A stretch of DNA of 8,078 nucleotides. It comes from Burkholderiales bacterium. GTDB taxonomy: Bacteria; Pseudomonadota; Gammaproteobacteria; Burkholderiales; Chitinimonadaceae. The stretch spans positions 1 through 8,078 of the forward strand of contig JAFAKZ010000119.1 in the NCBI GenBank assembly GCA_019234745.1, read 5' to 3'. Below, one piece after another: positions 5,933 to 8,078 of this stretch. Every line of letters starts with the position of its first letter. Within the stretch, counting starts at the first letter, position 1. Position numbers and translations under genes: made by a program. Under the pieces are notes generated by a model. It searched no databases and was not told the origin of the DNA. It saw only the letters and a list, made by a program, of their open reading frames with translations.

Positions 5933-6748
5933 ATGGGTACGAAAACGTTGATGCGCTGCGTGCTTTGGGCTGCCTGCCTTGCGGCGGGCGCGTGGACTGC
6001 CGCGTCGGCCGCCTGCGAGCGCGACTATGTGGCGGTGACGGGTACCAACCTGGGCTATAACGCGTTCCACGACGAGGAGGGTCGGCTGGTCGGCATCAGT
6101 GTCGATCTGTTTGCCGAACTGGGTCGCCGTACCGGTTGCCGGATTACGCTGGAAGAGATGCCGCCGGCGCGGATCGAGGCGATGGCGAGGTTGGGGCATA
6201 TTGCCATCCTGGCGATTGCGAGCCAGCGCTTCCGCGAGGGGCGCATCTATGTGCCCTTGATTGCGGCGACGACCGATATGGTGATCCGGCGTGAGGTGGG
6301 GGCCAGCTCGGTCGCTGCGGCGCGCGACAACAAGCGTGTGACGTTCGGGCGTATCGACGGCTTGACCTATGGCAAGTGGGGCGACGCGTTCTTCGCGGCG
6401 CTCGATCCGAGCCGTATCGACCCGTCGGTATCGCCTGATGTGCTTTACCGCAAGCTGGCTGCGGGCCGCATCGATGCGACGTTTGGCTTTTCGATACTGT
6501 ACCAGCAGGATCTCGACCGCTATCACCTGCGTGAGGCGGTGCAGACCATACCTGTGACCGATGCGCCGCGCACGCTGGGCGGCGTGGTGCTGACACCGTG
6601 GCAGTTCGACCCGGACGACCTGCGCAAGTTGCAGGCGGCACTCCTCGGCATACGTGACGACGGCACCTTTATGCGTATTCTGACGCACTGGGTTGGGGCG
6701 GAAACGGCGCGCGACCAGGTGTGGCGGGCCGCGCGCGATGGCGGCTGA
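5933..6748 (+). CDS. Family 3 periplasmic solute-binding protein, orphan
   Basis: This 271-residue protein resembles SBP_bac_3 proteins, the periplasmic receptors that bind amino acids or similar small polar solutes. Its N-terminus is a signal peptide: K4 and R8, then a hydrophobic stretch (about 9-25) and a probable cleavage after ASA near residue 26. Family features include GISVDLFAELGRRTG (54-68), R99 in IASQRFREGR at the position of the family's ligand-binding Arg, and LAAGRIDATFGF (175-186). No permease or ATPase gene lies beside it, so it may serve a distant transporter or a receptor, or have another periplasmic role. The ATG at 5933 has no Shine-Dalgarno sequence and may be leaderless. 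ATG at 5951 would give a shorter but still workable signal peptide. It converges on the PPK2 gene with 13 bases between stops. Confidence 0.8.
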   Translation: MGTKTLMRCVLWAACLAAGAWTAASAACERDYVAVTGTNLGYNAFHDEEGRLVGISVDLFAELGRRTGCRITLEEMPPARIEAMARLGHIAILAIASQRFREGRIYVPLIAATTDMVIRREVGASSVAAARDNKRVTFGRIDGLTYGKWGDAFFAALDPSRIDPSVSPDVLYRKLAAGRIDATFGFSILYQQDLDRYHLREAVQTIPVTDAPRTLGGVVLTPWQFDPDDLRKLQAALLGIRDDGTFMRILTHWVGAETARDQVWRAARDGG

Positions 6749-6761
6749 GGGGCTTATCCAT

Positions 6762-8078
6762 TCATATTGATTTCAGGCGCGCTTCGATCGCTTCGCACAG
6801 CGCCTTCAGCACCTTGATGCGGGCGTAGTACTTGTTGTTCGCTTCCACCAGCACCCAGGGTGCGTCGCGTGTGCTGGTGCGTTCCACCATATCGTGCACG
6901 GCCTCGCGGTAGGCGTCCCACTTGTCGCGGTTACGCCAGTCCTCCGGTGTGATCTTGAAGCGCTTGAAGCCCGTCTCTTCGCGCGCCTTGAAGCGCTTGA
7001 GCTGTTCGTCGGCGTCGATGGCGAGCCAGAACTTGATGACGACAAGGCCCGCTGCCGTGAGCTGGTGTTCGAAGTCGTTGATCTCGCCGTAGGCGCGCAT
7101 CCAGTCGGCTTCGGCGGCGAAGCCTTCGACTCGCTCGACCAGCACGCGGCCGTACCAGGAGCGGTCGAAGATGGCGAACTTGCCGCGCTTGGGCAGCTTG
7201 CGCCAGAAGCGCCAGAGGTAGGGCTGGGCGCGTTCGTCCTCAGTTGGCGCGGCGACGGGGATGACGTGGTAGTGGCGGGCGTCCAGCGCGCCCGTGATGC
7301 GGCGGATGGCGCCGCCCTTGCCGGCGGCATCGTTGCCTTCGAATACGGCGACGACGGCCGTCTGCTGGAAGCGTGGGTCGCGGCTCAGTTGATTGAGTTT
7401 GCCCTGCCAGGTTTCCAGTTCCTCCGTGTAGCGGTCTTTGCTGAGCGCTTGGTCGAGCTTGAGCCGGTCGAGCACACGCACACCGTCGATGGGGGCGAGC
7501 AGGGGGGCTGTGGCCGAGGCTGCGGTCGGATGCGCCGCGTGGTCGAGGCGTTGGCGCAGTGACTGATGCAGCAGCGTGCAGACGGTGAGGCTGCGATAGC
7601 GTTCTTCGCTGCCGTCGACGACCACCCAGGGCGCCTGGCCTGTACTGGTGCGCATCAGCACGGATTCGGACACCTCGCGGAATTCGTCATAGTGCTTGAA
7701 GTGTTCCCAGTCGCCGTCGTTGACGCGCCAGCGTGTGCGCGGGTCCTTTTCCAGTTCCTTGAGCCGTTCCTTCTGCTGTTTCTTGCTCAGGTGAAACCAG
7801 AACTTCAGCAGCAGCACGCCTTCATCTGCCAGCATCGTTTCGAAGCGGACGATTTCGTCGACCGCCGTTTGTAGCTTCGCCTCGTCGAATTCGCCCGTGA
7901 CACGGTGCAGCACGGGTGCCGTATACCAGGAGCCGAACAGGATGCCGATGCGGCCCTTGGCCGGCAGGGCGCGCCAGAAGCGCCACATGGCGGGGTGCTT
8001 GGCCTCGTCGCCGCTCGCTTCGCCGAAGGCGTGCGTGTCGATGAGGCGCGGGTCCATCCATTCATTGAGCAGGTTGAC
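6762..8078 (-). CDS. pap: Polyphosphate:AMP phosphotransferase, tandem PPK2 (class II), N-terminus outside window
   Basis: The last 438 codons are present and the frame is open through the right edge; the usual length is near 500 residues, so roughly 60 N-terminal residues are probably missing. Class II PPK2 enzymes move phosphate from polyphosphate to AMP, making ADP. Two homologous PPK2 domains are visible. The C-terminal one is complete, with Walker A FEGNDAAGKGG (minus strand, about 7343-7311) and the DRSWYGRVLVERVEG lid/Walker B segment (about 7166-7122). The N-terminal copy keeps the WRFWRALP and TSTGQAPWVVVDG segments, but DRSWYGR is replaced by FGSWYTA, as expected for a non-catalytic half. 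In studied tandem enzymes such as Pseudomonas PA3455 the C-terminal domain is the active one. The ATG at 8057 is internal: VNLLNEW precedes MDPR in frame and continues the domain, so I do not take it as the start. Confidence 0.9.
   Translation of the reverse strand, partial: VNLLNEWMDPRLIDTHAFGEASGDEAKHPAMWRFWRALPAKGRIGILFGSWYTAPVLHRVTGEFDEAKLQTAVDEIVRFETMLADEGVLLLKFWFHLSKKQQKERLKELEKDPRTRWRVNDGDWEHFKHYDEFREVSESVLMRTSTGQAPWVVVDGSEERYRSLTVCTLLHQSLRQRLDHAAHPTAASATAPLLAPIDGVRVLDRLKLDQALSKDRYTEELETWQGKLNQLSRDPRFQQTAVVAVFEGNDAAGKGGAIRRITGALDARHYHVIPVAAPTEDERAQPYLWRFWRKLPKRGKFAIFDRSWYGRVLVERVEGFAAEADWMRAYGEINDFEHQLTAAGLVVIKFWLAIDADEQLKRFKAREETGFKRFKITPEDWRNRDKWDAYREAVHDMVERTSTRDAPWVLVEANNKYYARIKVLKALCEAIEARLKSI

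Overview
The window looks like an ordinary chromosomal stretch of a high-GC proteobacterium. Gene content and protein style (CpxR/CpxA-like two-component pair, YcgR-like PilZ protein, CHASE4-GGDEF cyclase, class II PPK2) fit a betaproteobacterium, perhaps of the Neisseriales. That placement is inferred from protein character, not from a marker gene. I see no tRNA, rRNA, insertion sequence, CRISPR array or phage gene.

Layout. Bases 1-275 hold the 3' end of a Spy/CpxP-like (LTXXQ) periplasmic protein. It is followed on the same strand by an OmpR-family response regulator (333-1019) and, 19 bases later, a membrane histidine kinase (1039-2271) that begins with TTG. Together they look like an envelope- or metal-stress signalling unit. 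A 134-base gap with a hairpin and a possible promoter leads to a class I SAM-dependent methyltransferase (2406-3323). Next is a YcgR-like PilZ protein (3410-4162). It meets, tail to tail across 21 bases, a CHASE4-GGDEF diguanylate cyclase on the minus strand (4184-5752). The cyclase would make c-di-GMP and the PilZ protein would bind it, so the two form a plausible local c-di-GMP pair.

The 180-base region between the cyclase and the next, divergent gene is the richest non-coding part. It has a bulged 13-bp hairpin in the presumed cyclase leader, a TATAGT -10-like element for the cyclase, and a TATACT -10-like element that ends only seven bases before the ATG of an orphan family 3 solute-binding protein (5933-6748). 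That last gene may be transcribed as a leaderless mRNA. It converges, across 13 bases, on the C-terminal 438 codons of a tandem-domain polyphosphate:AMP phosphotransferase (PPK2 class II) on the minus strand, which runs off the right edge.

I found no convincing undescribed system. The points most worth a second look are the cyclase leader hairpin with its competing stem, the possible leaderless start, the His/Met-rich tail of the Spy-like protein beside a two-component pair, and the unexplained C-terminal half of the methyltransferase.
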